From Desulfobacteraceae bacterium (GTDB lineage: Bacteria > Desulfobacterota > Desulfobacteria > Desulfobacterales > Desulfatirhabdiaceae): a stretch of 9,219 nucleotides of DNA. Made by a program: the position numbers and the translations under genes. Below the pieces are notes generated by a model. That model saw nothing but the letters and a program-made list of their open reading frames with translations. It had not been told where the DNA came from and searched no databases. Shown in pieces: positions 1-6,601 of the stretch; positions within the stretch are counted from its first letter, which is position 1; each line of letters starts with the position of its first letter. The stretch lies in assembly GCA_027325475.1 (NCBI GenBank), contig DAIEFO010000036.1, forward strand, positions 1 through 9,219. The letters are read 5' to 3'.

Positions 1-612
1 AAACAGCGTCACCATGAGTGCTGAAACCGTAATGAATCCGGATACCAGACAAACGCCGGAAATGCGTTTTTGCCGCCAGATGTAGCTGATGTCCAGCCGC
101 AGATCCGAAAAAACCCCGTTTTCCGCAAAACGCCGTCGAATCAGCCATGCATAAAACAAAAGCATCAGATTGATGGCGTAGCTGACGATGCACATCAGGC
201 AGTAGCTGTGAATGATCACAGCGGATATCACGCCCAGTGAGACGCTGTAAAGGCTGTACAGAAACGATGTCATCAAAACAGCCGCCCACAGCCGCTGCTT
301 GCCGGCGTCGCGTGATCCGGCGTATCCAATCAGCGCCAGAATCCACGCATATCCCATAACGCCCCAGACCGGAACCGGAACACCCAGCAGAATAGAGTAA
401 GGGCTCTGGGATACAGTATCGCAATTGATGGCTTTTGAAATAGCGCAAAAACTCTTGTAGCCGATATCCGTGTAAACCCGGTAATGGGATATGGACAGGT
501 AAACGGCGTCGGCAAGACCCAGAAAGGCCAGAGTAAACGCCTGCCAGTAATAGACAGGAAAGGGGAGGGGAATGACGGGACGACCTTTGCGTTTCAGCAT
601 ATCCGCTTTCAT
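1..612 (-). CDS. Vitamin K epoxide reductase (VKOR) family protein, partial (3' end outside window)
   Basis: Integral membrane thiol oxidoreductase of the VKOR family. In bacteria these proteins pass electrons from a periplasmic DsbA/thioredoxin-like partner to quinone, doing the job of DsbB. The frame is open from an ATG at 612 to the window edge, giving 204 residues. All four family cysteines are visible: C56 and C64 (loop pair, 8 apart as in human VKOR), followed by the motif CDTVSQSPYS with Ser70 at the position of the conserved serine, then GVPVPVWGVMGY, and the membrane CxxC as C138-L-M-C141. Hydrophobic segments lie at about 26-43, 75-101, 108-124, 126-150 and 183-204. The start overlaps the stop of the upstream prepilin peptidase (ATGA). 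The only SD-like bases, GGAG, directly abut the ATG, so translation is probably coupled to that gene. Many bacterial VKORs carry a C-terminal thioredoxin domain; whether this one does lies beyond the left edge. Confidence 0.88.
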   Translation of the reverse strand, partial: MKADMLKRKGRPVIPLPFPVYYWQAFTLAFLGLADAVYLSISHYRVYTDIGYKSFCAISKAINCDTVSQSPYSILLGVPVPVWGVMGYAWILALIGYAGSRDAGKQRLWAAVLMTSFLYSLYSVSLGVISAVIIHSYCLMCIVSYAINLMLLFYAWLIRRRFAENGVFSDLRLDISYIWRQKRISGVCLVSGFITVSALMVTLF

Positions 613-1403
613 CTCCAGTACCATAATATCAATGTGTCGCCAAAAAAAAGATAGGTCAGCGCCCCGATTGCCAGAAACGGGCCGAACGGTATCTTCAGTT
701 TCATCGAAGATCGGGTATGCAGCATGACAGCCCCCCCTGCGAGCGTTCCCGCCAGTGCTCCGACAAACAGGGTGATCAGTACCCCCTGCCAGCCGATGAA
801 AGCGCCGATCATGGCCAGGAGCTTGATATCGCCGCCGCCCATGCCATCCCGGTGCGTCAGGTGCTTATATGTCCACGCGGTGGCCAGCAGGATACCGCCT
901 CCCAGCAGCAGCCCCAGGATGGAGTCCTTGACGGTCATGGCTGGCAGAAAAAAACTGGCCAGAACCCCGGCAGGAATTCCTGGGAGCGAGATGACATCAG
1001 GGATGATAAACTGATCCAGATCGATGCAGGTGATGACCAGTAGCATGGCAATAAACGCCAGATAGATGACGGATGTCAGGCTCGGCCCCCATCTGAGAAA
1101 GACGCCCAGCGCAAACAGACCGGTAATCAGCTCGATGAGCGGATAGCGGATGGAGTAGGTGGCGCGGCAGTTGCGGCAGCGGCCTTTCAGGATCAGGTAA
1201 CTCAATACCGGAATATTATCGTAAAACCGGATCGGCTTTCCGCAGGACAGGCATGCAGAGCCCGGTGAAATAATGGATCTGGAAGCAGGAATCCGGTAAA
1301 TGCAGACGTTTAAAAAACTGCCGATACAAAGACCCAGCATGAAGGCGGCGGATTCCTGCCAGAGGGTTCCTGAGGCTGTCAGCAAATGCGATACGGTCGG
1401 CAT
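609..1403 (-). CDS. pilD: Type IV prepilin peptidase / N-methyltransferase (leader peptidase, A24 family)
   Basis: Membrane aspartic protease that cleaves the leader of type IV prepilins or type II secretion pseudopilins and N-methylates the new N-terminus. The 264-residue length fits the family. The N-terminal part has LGLCIGSFLNVCIYRIP (24-39) and the cytoplasmic zinc loop with two CxxC pairs (C51/C54 and C76/C79), then YPLIELITG. The catalytic aspartates lie in the IDLDQFIIPD segment (D128 or D130) and in GMGGGDIKLLA (D192). Multiple hydrophobic helices fill residues 14-36, 90-128 and 138-258. The ATG at 1403 lies 3 bases after a TGA in the same frame, so no upstream extension is possible; GAG about 8 bases upstream is a weak SD. 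It shares the ATGA overlap with the VKOR gene downstream, so both are probably one transcript. Whether it serves pili or secretion (pilD or gspO) cannot be told because no pilin or secretion gene is in view. Confidence 0.93.
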   Translation of the reverse strand: MPTVSHLLTASGTLWQESAAFMLGLCIGSFLNVCIYRIPASRSIISPGSACLSCGKPIRFYDNIPVLSYLILKGRCRNCRATYSIRYPLIELITGLFALGVFLRWGPSLTSVIYLAFIAMLLVITCIDLDQFIIPDVISLPGIPAGVLASFFLPAMTVKDSILGLLLGGGILLATAWTYKHLTHRDGMGGGDIKLLAMIGAFIGWQGVLITLFVGALAGTLAGGAVMLHTRSSMKLKIPFGPFLAIGALTYLFFGDTLILWYWR

Positions 1404-1588
1404 AAATCACTCGTAAATTTTTTCATCATCCGTGTCGGCCTCCGCTGAGTCCGGTTCAGATTTCAGACAAGCGTTTTCAGTGTCATAAGGCAACGGGTTA
1501 CAGCTAAACGATAATGCGCCTGAAGTCAAGCGAACACTGTCAATTTCGAAAATGCTTCTCTTGTATTTTCACGAAGTCGTCAATCTTC
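1404..1588. other. Spacer between divergent pilD and lolA
   Basis: Together with the promoter region to its right, this forms a gene-free stretch of 286 bases between the pilD and lolA starts. On the minus strand a perfect TTGACA (1538-1543) could be the -35 of the pilD transcript, but no convincing -10 lies 16-18 bases downstream of it. The 9-mer TCTTGTATT occurs twice in direct orientation at 1559-1567 and 1587-1595 (period 28), the second copy covering the -35 of the lolA promoter. Two minus-strand frames without a start codon here have a protein-like composition (see findings). No RNA gene fold was recognised. Confidence 0.4.
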
Positions 1589-1616
1589 TTGTATTCTTTC
1601 TCCGGAATGTTATAAA
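1589..1616 (+). promoter_or_regulatory. Probable sigma-70 type promoter of lolA-nadA (extended -10)
   Basis: TTGTAT (1589-1594), a 16-base spacer and TATAAA (1611-1616) form a good sigma-70 type promoter. TG at 1608-1609 one base before the -10 makes it an extended -10. Transcription would start near 1623, leaving a leader of about 67 bases before the lolA ATG at 1690. A second perfect -10 hexamer, TATAAT at 1644-1649, lies further downstream but has no recognisable -35 at 16-18 bases, so it is the weaker candidate. Confidence 0.55.
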
Positions 1617-1689
1617 ATCCCCACTTACATGTGAATGATGCTCTATAATGGCATGAAAAATGACAGCCAACAAGCAGGAAATAACCGTG

Positions 1690-2385
1690 ATGACACGAAG
1701 ATACTTCTATTTGATTCTGACCATAGGGATTCTGGCGTTCAGTCAGCCCGGTTTGTGCCGGGAAGCGGCTGCGCCAGCAACATCCACGACAAAGCCAGTG
1801 ATGCTGTCTGTGGATGAAATTTTAAAACACCTGGAAAAGCATTATGCGTCAACCGGCTTTTCCGCCAATTTTTTTCAGACATCCAGGGTGAAGGCCATGG
1901 ATATGACAGAGACCGCATCCGGCACCATGGTGGTTAAAAGACCCGGAATGATGCGATGGACCTATGAGCAACCCGATCGCCATCTGATTATTACAGACGG
2001 CAGACAGCTCTGGATTTACCATCCATCGGACAATCAGGTGACTGTCGGCAAGGCGCCGCCGTTTTTCGGAGACGGGAAGGGCGCCAGTTTTCTTTCCAAC
2101 ATCCAGTTGGTCCGAAAGCAATTCGATGTCTCTCAGGAAAAAATGACGGTCAACCAGGAATATGTACTGAAACTGGTGCCAAGAGACAAGTCCTACGATC
2201 TGTCTTACGTACTCATCGTGATTTCGAGCGATACCTTCGATATTGTCGATGTGAAGACGTTCAATTCATACGGAGATGAAACCCATATCGAACTGAGCAA
2301 TATCCGTATGGAACAGAATATAGACGACGCCCAGTTCAAGTTTGTTATTCCTCCAGGCACGGAAGTGGTGCGGATGGATGGGTGA
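1690..2385 (+). CDS. lolA: Outer membrane lipoprotein carrier protein LolA
   Basis: Periplasmic chaperone that takes lipoproteins from the LolCDE transporter in the inner membrane to the outer membrane. From the ATG at 1690 it is 231 residues. An N-terminal signal peptide is visible (MTRRYFYLILTIGILAF, two arginines then a hydrophobic core). The mature part shows LolA features: VDEILKHLEKHYAS (41-54), FSANFFQTSR (57-66), the RPGMMRWTYEQP strand (84-95), DGRQLWIYHPSDNQV (103-117) and a C-terminal NIRMEQNIDDAQFKFVIPPGTEVV. I chose 1690 because AGGAA at 1676-1680 sits 9 bases upstream and the signal peptide then starts correctly. The in-frame ATG at 1660 would add ten residues in front of the signal peptide and has no SD. 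Cys23 does not fit a lipobox (Leu at -1), so it is a soluble periplasmic protein. It heads a likely operon with nadA, which begins 13 bases after its stop; the two functions are unrelated. Confidence 0.9.
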   Translation: MTRRYFYLILTIGILAFSQPGLCREAAAPATSTTKPVMLSVDEILKHLEKHYASTGFSANFFQTSRVKAMDMTETASGTMVVKRPGMMRWTYEQPDRHLIITDGRQLWIYHPSDNQVTVGKAPPFFGDGKGASFLSNIQLVRKQFDVSQEKMTVNQEYVLKLVPRDKSYDLSYVLIVISSDTFDIVDVKTFNSYGDETHIELSNIRMEQNIDDAQFKFVIPPGTEVVRMDG

Positions 2386-2398
2386 GAATGAGGAAGTC

Positions 2399-3292
2399 AT
2401 GAAAGATGCCGTCCGGAAATTATTGAAAGAAAAACACGCGATCCTGCTGGCGCACAATTATCAACCTGCCGAGATTCAGGATGCGGCTGATCTTTGCGGG
2501 GACTCTCTGGAATTAAGCATCCGGGCGTCTCGTACGGATGCGGAAATTATCGTTTTCTGCGGCGTTCACTTTATGGCGGAAACCGCTTCCATTCTATCTC
2601 CGGAAAAGCTCGTTCTGTTGCCGAGGATGGATGCCGGATGTCCGATGGCTGATACCATTACCCCCGAATCCCTGTCGGCAAAACTGGCGGAGCTGGGGCC
2701 AATGCCAGTCGTAACCTATGTCAATTCTCCGGCGTCGGTCAAGGCAATGTCAGCCGTCTGCTGCACGTCGGCCAATGTGCTGCAGGTGGTCAACAGCCTG
2801 GATGCTCATGAAATTCTGATGACACCCGACCGGAACCTGGCGATGTACGCGGCGCAGCACACCGATAAAACCATCCACATCTGGGAGGGATGTTGCCCGA
2901 TTCATGATCGTCTGACCTCAGAGGATATAACACGCGCCAGACAGACATATCCGGATGCGCTGGTGATGGCGCATCCGGAGTGCCGGAAACATGTTGTCGA
3001 TATGGCGGATGCTGTTCTCAGCACTTCCGGAATGATCCGTTATGCCAGAGATTCAAAATGTTCCGCATTTATTGTGGCGACAGAAAACGGACTGCTGCAT
3101 ACATTGCGTCAGATGTGCCCGGATAAAACGTTTTATCCGGCTGCAGCGCATATGATCTGTCAGGACATGAAAAAAATTTCTCTGGAAGATGTCATTCACC
3201 GCCTTGAAACACTGGATGGTCAGGTGAATGTCCCGGAATCGGTGCGCATACCGGCGCTGGCAGCGGTTCAGCGGATGGTCGCTATCCGCTGA
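2399..3292 (+). CDS. nadA: Quinolinate synthase A ([4Fe-4S] enzyme of NAD biosynthesis)
   Basis: Condenses iminoaspartate (from NadB) with dihydroxyacetone phosphate to give quinolinate, the precursor of the NAD pyridine ring; cytoplasmic. At 297 residues it matches the short form seen in Thermotoga and Pyrococcus rather than the longer E. coli enzyme. The three cluster cysteines fall where expected for this form: C81 (DAGCPMAD), C166 (WEGCCPIHDR) and C254 (ICQDMKKISLE). Other motifs are LLAHNYQPAEIQDAAD (16-31), GDSLELS (34-40), VFCGVHFMAETA (52-63), VTYVNSPASVKA (105-116), AHPEC (191-195), STSGM (208-212) and the substrate-binding TENG (228-231). The ATG at 2399 is preceded by GAGGA at 2390-2394. 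An upstream in-frame ATG at 2378 overlaps the lolA end and has a poorer SD, so I prefer 2399. NadB and NadC genes are not in the window. Confidence 0.95.
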   Translation: MKDAVRKLLKEKHAILLAHNYQPAEIQDAADLCGDSLELSIRASRTDAEIIVFCGVHFMAETASILSPEKLVLLPRMDAGCPMADTITPESLSAKLAELGPMPVVTYVNSPASVKAMSAVCCTSANVLQVVNSLDAHEILMTPDRNLAMYAAQHTDKTIHIWEGCCPIHDRLTSEDITRARQTYPDALVMAHPECRKHVVDMADAVLSTSGMIRYARDSKCSAFIVATENGLLHTLRQMCPDKTFYPAAAHMICQDMKKISLEDVIHRLETLDGQVNVPESVRIPALAAVQRMVAIR

Positions 3293-3307
3293 TAAAACCA
3301 AAGGGTA

Positions 3308-3329
3308 GGGGCGCTCTGAGTGGCGCCCC
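3308..3329. terminator. GC-rich hairpin between convergent nadA and yebC, probable shared terminator
   Basis: GGGGCGC (3308-3314) pairs perfectly with GCGCCCC (3323-3329) around an 8-base loop. It lies 16 bases after the nadA stop and 8 bases after the yebC stop on the other strand. The strand reading from yebC is followed by a T-rich run (CCCTTTGGTTTT); the nadA side has no clear T tract. It could therefore end yebC transcripts well and nadA transcripts less well. Confidence 0.65.
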
Positions 3330-3336
3330 GGACGGG

Positions 3337-4080
3337 TTACAGCCGGTTCATGATCTCGTCGGAAATATCCGCGTTCGTATAGACTTTCTGAACATCGTCA
3401 CAGTCTTCCAGCGTATCCATCAGCCGTATCATCTGTTCGGCTTCCTTGCCTTCCAGGTTGGTAGTGGACTGAGGCAGCATCGTAACCTCCGCATCGCTGA
3501 AAGAAATGCCGGCTTTTTCAAGCGCCTGCCGCACGGCCTCGAAATCTGTAGGCGCGGTAATGACTTCAAAGCCATCCTTGTCTTCACGGACGTCTTCCGC
3601 CCCGGCATCCAGAGCAACTTCCATCAATGTTTCCTCGGTAGTTACCCCAGGTGCAACACTCAAGTATCCTTTTTTGCTGAACATCCATGCAACGCAGCCA
3701 TTTTCTCCCAGATTTCCGCCGCATTTGCTGAAAATGTGACGAATATCCGCAACCGCCCGGTTTTTGTTGTCTGTCAATGACTCGACAATAACGGCCGCAC
3801 CTCCCGAACCGTAGCCTTCGTAAGTGCTTTCTTCATAATCAACGCCTTCCAGTTCACCCGTACCTTTTTTAACAGCCCGTTCGATATTGTCCTTGGGCAT
3901 GTTCTCGCTTTTGGCTTCCAGCACCGCCGCACGCAGCCTGGGGTTGGCGTTGATATCGCCGCCTCCCATCCGGGCAGCGATGGTGATCTCCTTGATCAGT
4001 TTGGTAAAAATCTTGCCTCTTTTGGCGTCTGCAGCGCCTTTTTTATGCTTGATGGTGGACCACTTGTTATGACCTGACAT
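3337..4080 (-). CDS. yebC: YebC/PmpR/TACO1 family protein
   Basis: Member of the universal YebC/TACO1 family, long annotated as a transcriptional regulator. Family members are now linked to translation: mitochondrial TACO1 aids COX1 synthesis, and bacterial YebC-type proteins help ribosomes through proline-rich stretches. At 247 residues it matches the usual length. The signature N-terminus [18 protein letters not shown] is intact, followed by [20 protein letters not shown], the [17 protein letters not shown] segment, and [23 protein letters not shown] in the central domain. The GenBank-style name PmpR would imply quorum-sensing repression, which nothing here supports. A strong SD (AAGGAG, 6 bases before the ATG) supports the start. 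It is the last gene of the radA-rlmE-yebC cluster, 19 bases after rlmE, and its stop faces the terminator hairpin shared with nadA. Confidence 0.95.
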   Translation of the reverse strand: MSGHNKWSTIKHKKGAADAKRGKIFTKLIKEITIAARMGGGDINANPRLRAAVLEAKSENMPKDNIERAVKKGTGELEGVDYEESTYEGYGSGGAAVIVESLTDNKNRAVADIRHIFSKCGGNLGENGCVAWMFSKKGYLSVAPGVTTEETLMEVALDAGAEDVREDKDGFEVITAPTDFEAVRQALEKAGISFSDAEVTMLPQSTTNLEGKEAEQMIRLMDTLEDCDDVQKVYTNADISDEIMNRL

Positions 4081-4099
4081 GAATATCTCCTTAGCGATT

Positions 4100-4705
4100 T
4101 CATCGCTGTTTATTGATTCCTATGACATAAATTTCGCAACTTGCCTTTCGGCAGCTTTGAGGTTTAAAAATTTTATGGTGCAGAAACAAAGACTTTACCT
4201 GCCGGATAAACAGGTTAAAATCTTCACCTTGAAATATTTTACATATAAACGCGCCTCCCGGCAAGAGTCTGTTTTGTGCGATGGATAAGGCCATCTGGCA
4301 GAGTTCAAAGGATCTGGCGGCATCGCCGCTTTTATTGCCGGTGGTGGAGGGCGCCATATCACTCATAATTACATGGAAATTTCGGCCGATAGCCTTGGAC
4401 ACATCCTCCGGAAGATTCAATATGTCGGCGGCGAATACCTGAACATGCGGCGGAAGACTGATCGCCAGCGGTTTCAGATCGATGCCGATGACAGTCCCCT
4501 TGGGGCCTGTCCGTCGCGCCGCATACATCAGCCATGACCCTGGAGCGCATCCTAAATCCAGGACAGTGTCCGCGCTGTGAATCAGATTGAATTTCTGCTG
4601 AATTTCTTCGAGTTTGAACACAGAGCGGGCAGGAAAATGTTCTTTTCTGGCCTTGAGGGTATAATGATCTTCCCAGGGATTGTTTTTGGAGCGAAATTGA
4701 GGCAT
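4100..4705 (-). CDS. rlmE: Ribosomal RNA large subunit methyltransferase E (FtsJ/RrmJ)
   Basis: SAM-dependent 2'-O-methyltransferase; RlmE modifies U2552 in the A loop of 23S rRNA at a late step of 50S assembly. The 201-residue protein is the family size. The catalytic K-D-K-E tetrad is complete: K31 (RSVFKLEE), D116 ([15 protein letters not shown]), K156 (FICKIFQG) and E191 (SCEIYVIG). The SAM-binding motif [11 protein letters not shown] is at 48-58 and IGIDLKP at 73-79. The ATG at 4705 overlaps the radA stop by one base (TGATG), which implies translational coupling. Substrate assignment to U2552 rests on homology only, but the bacterial FtsJ family with this length and context is nearly always RlmE. 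Confidence 0.94.
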   Translation of the reverse strand: MPQFRSKNNPWEDHYTLKARKEHFPARSVFKLEEIQQKFNLIHSADTVLDLGCAPGSWLMYAARRTGPKGTVIGIDLKPLAISLPPHVQVFAADILNLPEDVSKAIGRNFHVIMSDMAPSTTGNKSGDAARSFELCQMALSIAQNRLLPGGAFICKIFQGEDFNLFIRQVKSLFLHHKIFKPQSCRKASCEIYVIGINKQR

Positions 4706-6066
4706 CAGAACAATATTTCCATGGCTTCGGTCAGAGACTGAACGCCAATCAGCTCAATTCCTGAGATTTCCGAGATGCGTTTAAAATTACTGGAAGGCAT
4801 CAGACACCGGGTAAAGCCCAGTTTGCTGGCTTCAGATATCCGGGCCTCTACTTGTCCAACAGCCCTTACTTCGCCGGTAAGACCGACTTCTCCGATCACC
4901 ACAGTGCTGTCATCAACGGGTTTATCCAGAAAGCTGGAAGCCACGGCGCTCACGATTCCCAGATCTACCGCAGGTTCGTCGGTGCGGACGCCTCCGGCGA
5001 CGTTCATAAACAGATCATGTCCCGTCAAATGTATTCCCGCCTTTTTTTCCACGACCGCAGCCAGCAGCGCCACGCGGTTGGCATCGAGCCCCAGAATGGT
5101 TCGGCGGGGAGTCCCCAGATTGGTGCTGCTGGCCAGAGCCTGAATTTCTATCAGAATGGGCCGCGTGCCTTCCATACTGGCGGTTACCACGGAACCGGGC
5201 GCATGGGCCGGACGTTCTGAAAGGAAAATGGCCGATGGATTGCTAACTTCTTCGAGTCCCTTGTCCCGCATTTCAAACACGCCGATTTCATCGGTCGGGC
5301 CAAAGCGGTTCTTGACGCCCCGCAAAATACGGAACTGGTGCCCCCGGTCGCCTTCAAAATACAGCACCGTATCCACCATGTGCTCTAGAAGCCTGGGGCC
5401 GGCAATGGCGCCTTCTTTGGTGACATGTCCCACCAGAAACATGGGGATGCCGGTTTTTTTAGCCGCCAGCATCAGTCGAAGCGTCGCTTCCCGAACCTGA
5501 CTGACACTGCCGGGCGCGGAAGGAAGATCGCTGTTGAACATGGTCTGGATGGAATCGATCACCACGACATCGGGTTTGACGGATTCCAGCAGAGAGAGAA
5601 TCACATCGATATCGATTTCGGATATGACCAGAAAATGGGACGACTGCATCAAAAGCCGTTTGCCGCGCATACTGAGTTGACGAACCGATTCTTCGCCGGA
5701 GACATACAGCACGCGCCGTTTTTGAACCGCAAAGCAATGCAGCGCCTGAAGCATCAGAGTGGATTTGCCGATGCCCGGATCGCCGCCGATCAACACCAGA
5801 GAGCCTTTGACAAGTCCTCCGCCCAGCACCCTGTCAAATTCTCCGATTCCGGTCAAGATGCGTTCTTCACTGTCGCACACCACCTGATTAATGGCGACAG
5901 GAGCCGATCGGGCAGATGAAAACCGGGCGACCGTCTGGGCGGAATCCGGTTGTACCTCTTCAATCAGACTTTCCCACGCACCGCATTCCGGGCACTTGCC
6001 CAGCCATTTCGGAGACTGATAACCGCAGGATTGGCAGGAAAAAATCGTTTTGGTATTTTTTTTCAC
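4705..6066 (-). CDS. radA: DNA repair protein RadA (Sms), Lon-like ATPase
   Basis: RecA-like ATPase that promotes branch migration and processing of recombination intermediates. From the GTG at 6066 it is 453 residues, close to E. coli (460). Order of parts: zinc finger C11/C14/C25/C28 with SPKWLGKCPECGAW, Walker A GGDPGIGKST (94-103), Walker B VVVID (167-171), the RadA signature KNRFG (252-256), and a C-terminal Lon-protease-like domain from about 290 (LDANRVALLAAVVEKKAG, VNVAGG-like and TVVIGEVGLTGEVRAVGQ). The first zinc cysteine at residue 11 matches known RadA N-termini, which is why I chose GTG 6066, although no SD precedes it. In-frame alternatives are ATG 6099 (AGG 8 bases upstream, 464 residues) and GTG 6117 (470 residues); both fall in or at a strong hairpin. 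The gene overlaps rlmE by one base and follows the HU gene by 75 bases. Confidence 0.93.
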   Translation of the reverse strand: MKKNTKTIFSCQSCGYQSPKWLGKCPECGAWESLIEEVQPDSAQTVARFSSARSAPVAINQVVCDSEERILTGIGEFDRVLGGGLVKGSLVLIGGDPGIGKSTLMLQALHCFAVQKRRVLYVSGEESVRQLSMRGKRLLMQSSHFLVISEIDIDVILSLLESVKPDVVVIDSIQTMFNSDLPSAPGSVSQVREATLRLMLAAKKTGIPMFLVGHVTKEGAIAGPRLLEHMVDTVLYFEGDRGHQFRILRGVKNRFGPTDEIGVFEMRDKGLEEVSNPSAIFLSERPAHAPGSVVTASMEGTRPILIEIQALASSTNLGTPRRTILGLDANRVALLAAVVEKKAGIHLTGHDLFMNVAGGVRTDEPAVDLGIVSAVASSFLDKPVDDSTVVIGEVGLTGEVRAVGQVEARISEASKLGFTRCLMPSSNFKRISEISGIELIGVQSLTEAMEILF

Positions 6067-6087
6067 GGAAGCATAATGGCAGAAACA

Positions 6088-6115
6088 GAAAGCAGGCATA
6101 TGAATGCCTGCTTTC
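6088..6115 (-). terminator. Perfect 12-bp hairpin between the HU gene and radA
   Basis: GAAAGCAGGCAT (6088-6099) and ATGCCTGCTTTC (6104-6115) are exact inverted repeats around a 4-base loop. On the minus strand the hairpin begins 26 bases after the HU stop and is followed by TGTTTCTGCC, only moderately T-rich. Best read as the terminator or 3'-end stabiliser of the HU mRNA, possibly leaky so that radA is also read. It also contains a possible radA start (ATG 6099) with its SD, so a role in controlling radA translation cannot be excluded. Confidence 0.65.
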
Positions 6116-6141
6116 ACTGGGATATCGAAGTTCGGATGTCG

Positions 6142-6420
6142 TTATTTACCGGCAGAATCTTTAAGCGTTTTTCCTGCTTTGAAACGGACAACGTCGCAGG
6201 CTTTTATCTGAATTTTTTCACCTGTTGCGGGATTGACGCCCTGTCTGGCTTGACGATGAACTTTAGAAAACGTGCCAAAGCCAATCAGTGTCACTTTTCC
6301 ATCTTTTTCTTTAAGCGCACCGGCGATGCCGTCCACAAGCGAATTCAACGCTTTAGCCGCCTGGGTTTTGGTGATAGCGGCGCCTTCTGCCATCTGTTGA
6401 ATCAAATCATCTTTTTTCAT
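6142..6420 (-). CDS. hup: HU/IHF family DNA-binding protein
   Basis: Small basic nucleoid protein that binds and bends DNA as a dimer. From the ATG at 6420 it has 92 residues, the normal HU length. N-terminal helices MKKDDLIQQMAEGAAITK and AAKALNSLVDGIAGALKE are followed by KVTLIGFGTFSKVHRQAR (43-60), then the DNA-arm GVNPATGEKIQIKA (61-74) with the intercalating proline P64, and the C-terminal VVRFKAGKTLKDSAGK. The SD AAGG lies 7 bases upstream of this ATG; an in-frame ATG at 6477 would add 19 residues unlike the family and is rejected. The protein may be HU or one IHF subunit; the general GTF-R-NP-TGE pattern does not decide. A promoter with an overlapping palindrome lies just upstream and a hairpin follows the stop, so it may be its own transcription unit. 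Confidence 0.93.
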   Translation of the reverse strand: MKKDDLIQQMAEGAAITKTQAAKALNSLVDGIAGALKEKDGKVTLIGFGTFSKVHRQARQGVNPATGEKIQIKACDVVRFKAGKTLKDSAGK

Positions 6421-6453
6421 CTTTTTTCCTTTTTGTTTGAGGTTGTTTCGTGG

Positions 6454-6473
6454 ACCTTCAGCTATGTGAAGGT
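6454..6473. promoter_or_regulatory. Palindrome at the HU promoter, operator-like or 5'-UTR hairpin
   Basis: ACCTTCA (6454-6460) and TGAAGGT (6467-6473) form an exact inverted repeat with a 6-base centre. The right arm touches the predicted -10 of the HU gene (6473-6478) and the centre covers the expected transcription start, a typical place for a repressor site. As RNA it could fold at the very 5' end of the HU mRNA and stabilise it. The sequence does not distinguish these. Confidence 0.45.
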
Positions 6474-6501
6474 TCATATATCAACAGCGTTCTGAAATCA
6501 A
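6473..6501 (-). promoter_or_regulatory. Probable promoter of the HU gene
   Basis: Read on the minus strand: TTGATT (6501-6496), a 17-base spacer and TATGAA (6478-6473). Each hexamer matches the sigma-70 consensus in 4 of 6 positions and the spacing is optimal. Transcription would begin near 6466, about 45 bases before the HU start codon. Confidence 0.5.
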
Positions 6502-6511
6502 TTTATCTTTT

Positions 6512-6540
6512 TTGATTTTCACTCTAACTTATTGTATGAA
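6512..6540 (+). promoter_or_regulatory. Probable promoter of the unknown gene at 6602
   Basis: TTGATT (6512-6517), a 17-base spacer and TATGAA (6535-6540): the same hexamers and spacing as the divergent HU promoter. The two -35 elements are only 10 bases apart, back to back. The leader before the ATG at 6602 would be about 55 bases. Confidence 0.5.
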
Positions 6541-6601
6541 ACCCAACAACGAAAATTTTGTCGGATGTTAACCATTCAGCAGTATCAGGGGGCATCAGAT
6601 C

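Noticed and set aside
717..1043. Plus-strand open frames of about 100 codons inside pilD
   Set aside because: They lie antisense to a gene with complete prepilin peptidase motifs, have no SD and encode low-complexity, proline/glutamine-rich strings typical of shadows.
1501..1543. Minus-strand TTGACA/TTGACT as a full pilD promoter
   Set aside because: Both -35-like hexamers lack a reasonable -10 at 16-18 bases, so only a possible half-site can be claimed.
1756..1758. LolA Cys23 as a lipoprotein attachment site
   Set aside because: The residue before the cysteine is leucine, which does not fit a lipobox; LolA is a soluble periplasmic carrier.
2342..2398. Longer nadA start at 2342 or 2378
   Set aside because: The added residues overlap the lolA end, do not resemble NadA N-termini, and the ATG at 2399 has the better SD and puts the three cluster cysteines at the known positions.
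4775..5919. Several plus-strand open frames of 114-164 codons opposite radA
   Set aside because: All mirror the strongly supported radA reading frame and show no recognisable domain.
6421..6477. HU gene start at ATG 6477
   Set aside because: It would add 19 non-family residues encoded by the palindrome and SD region, and it lies at or before the predicted transcription start.
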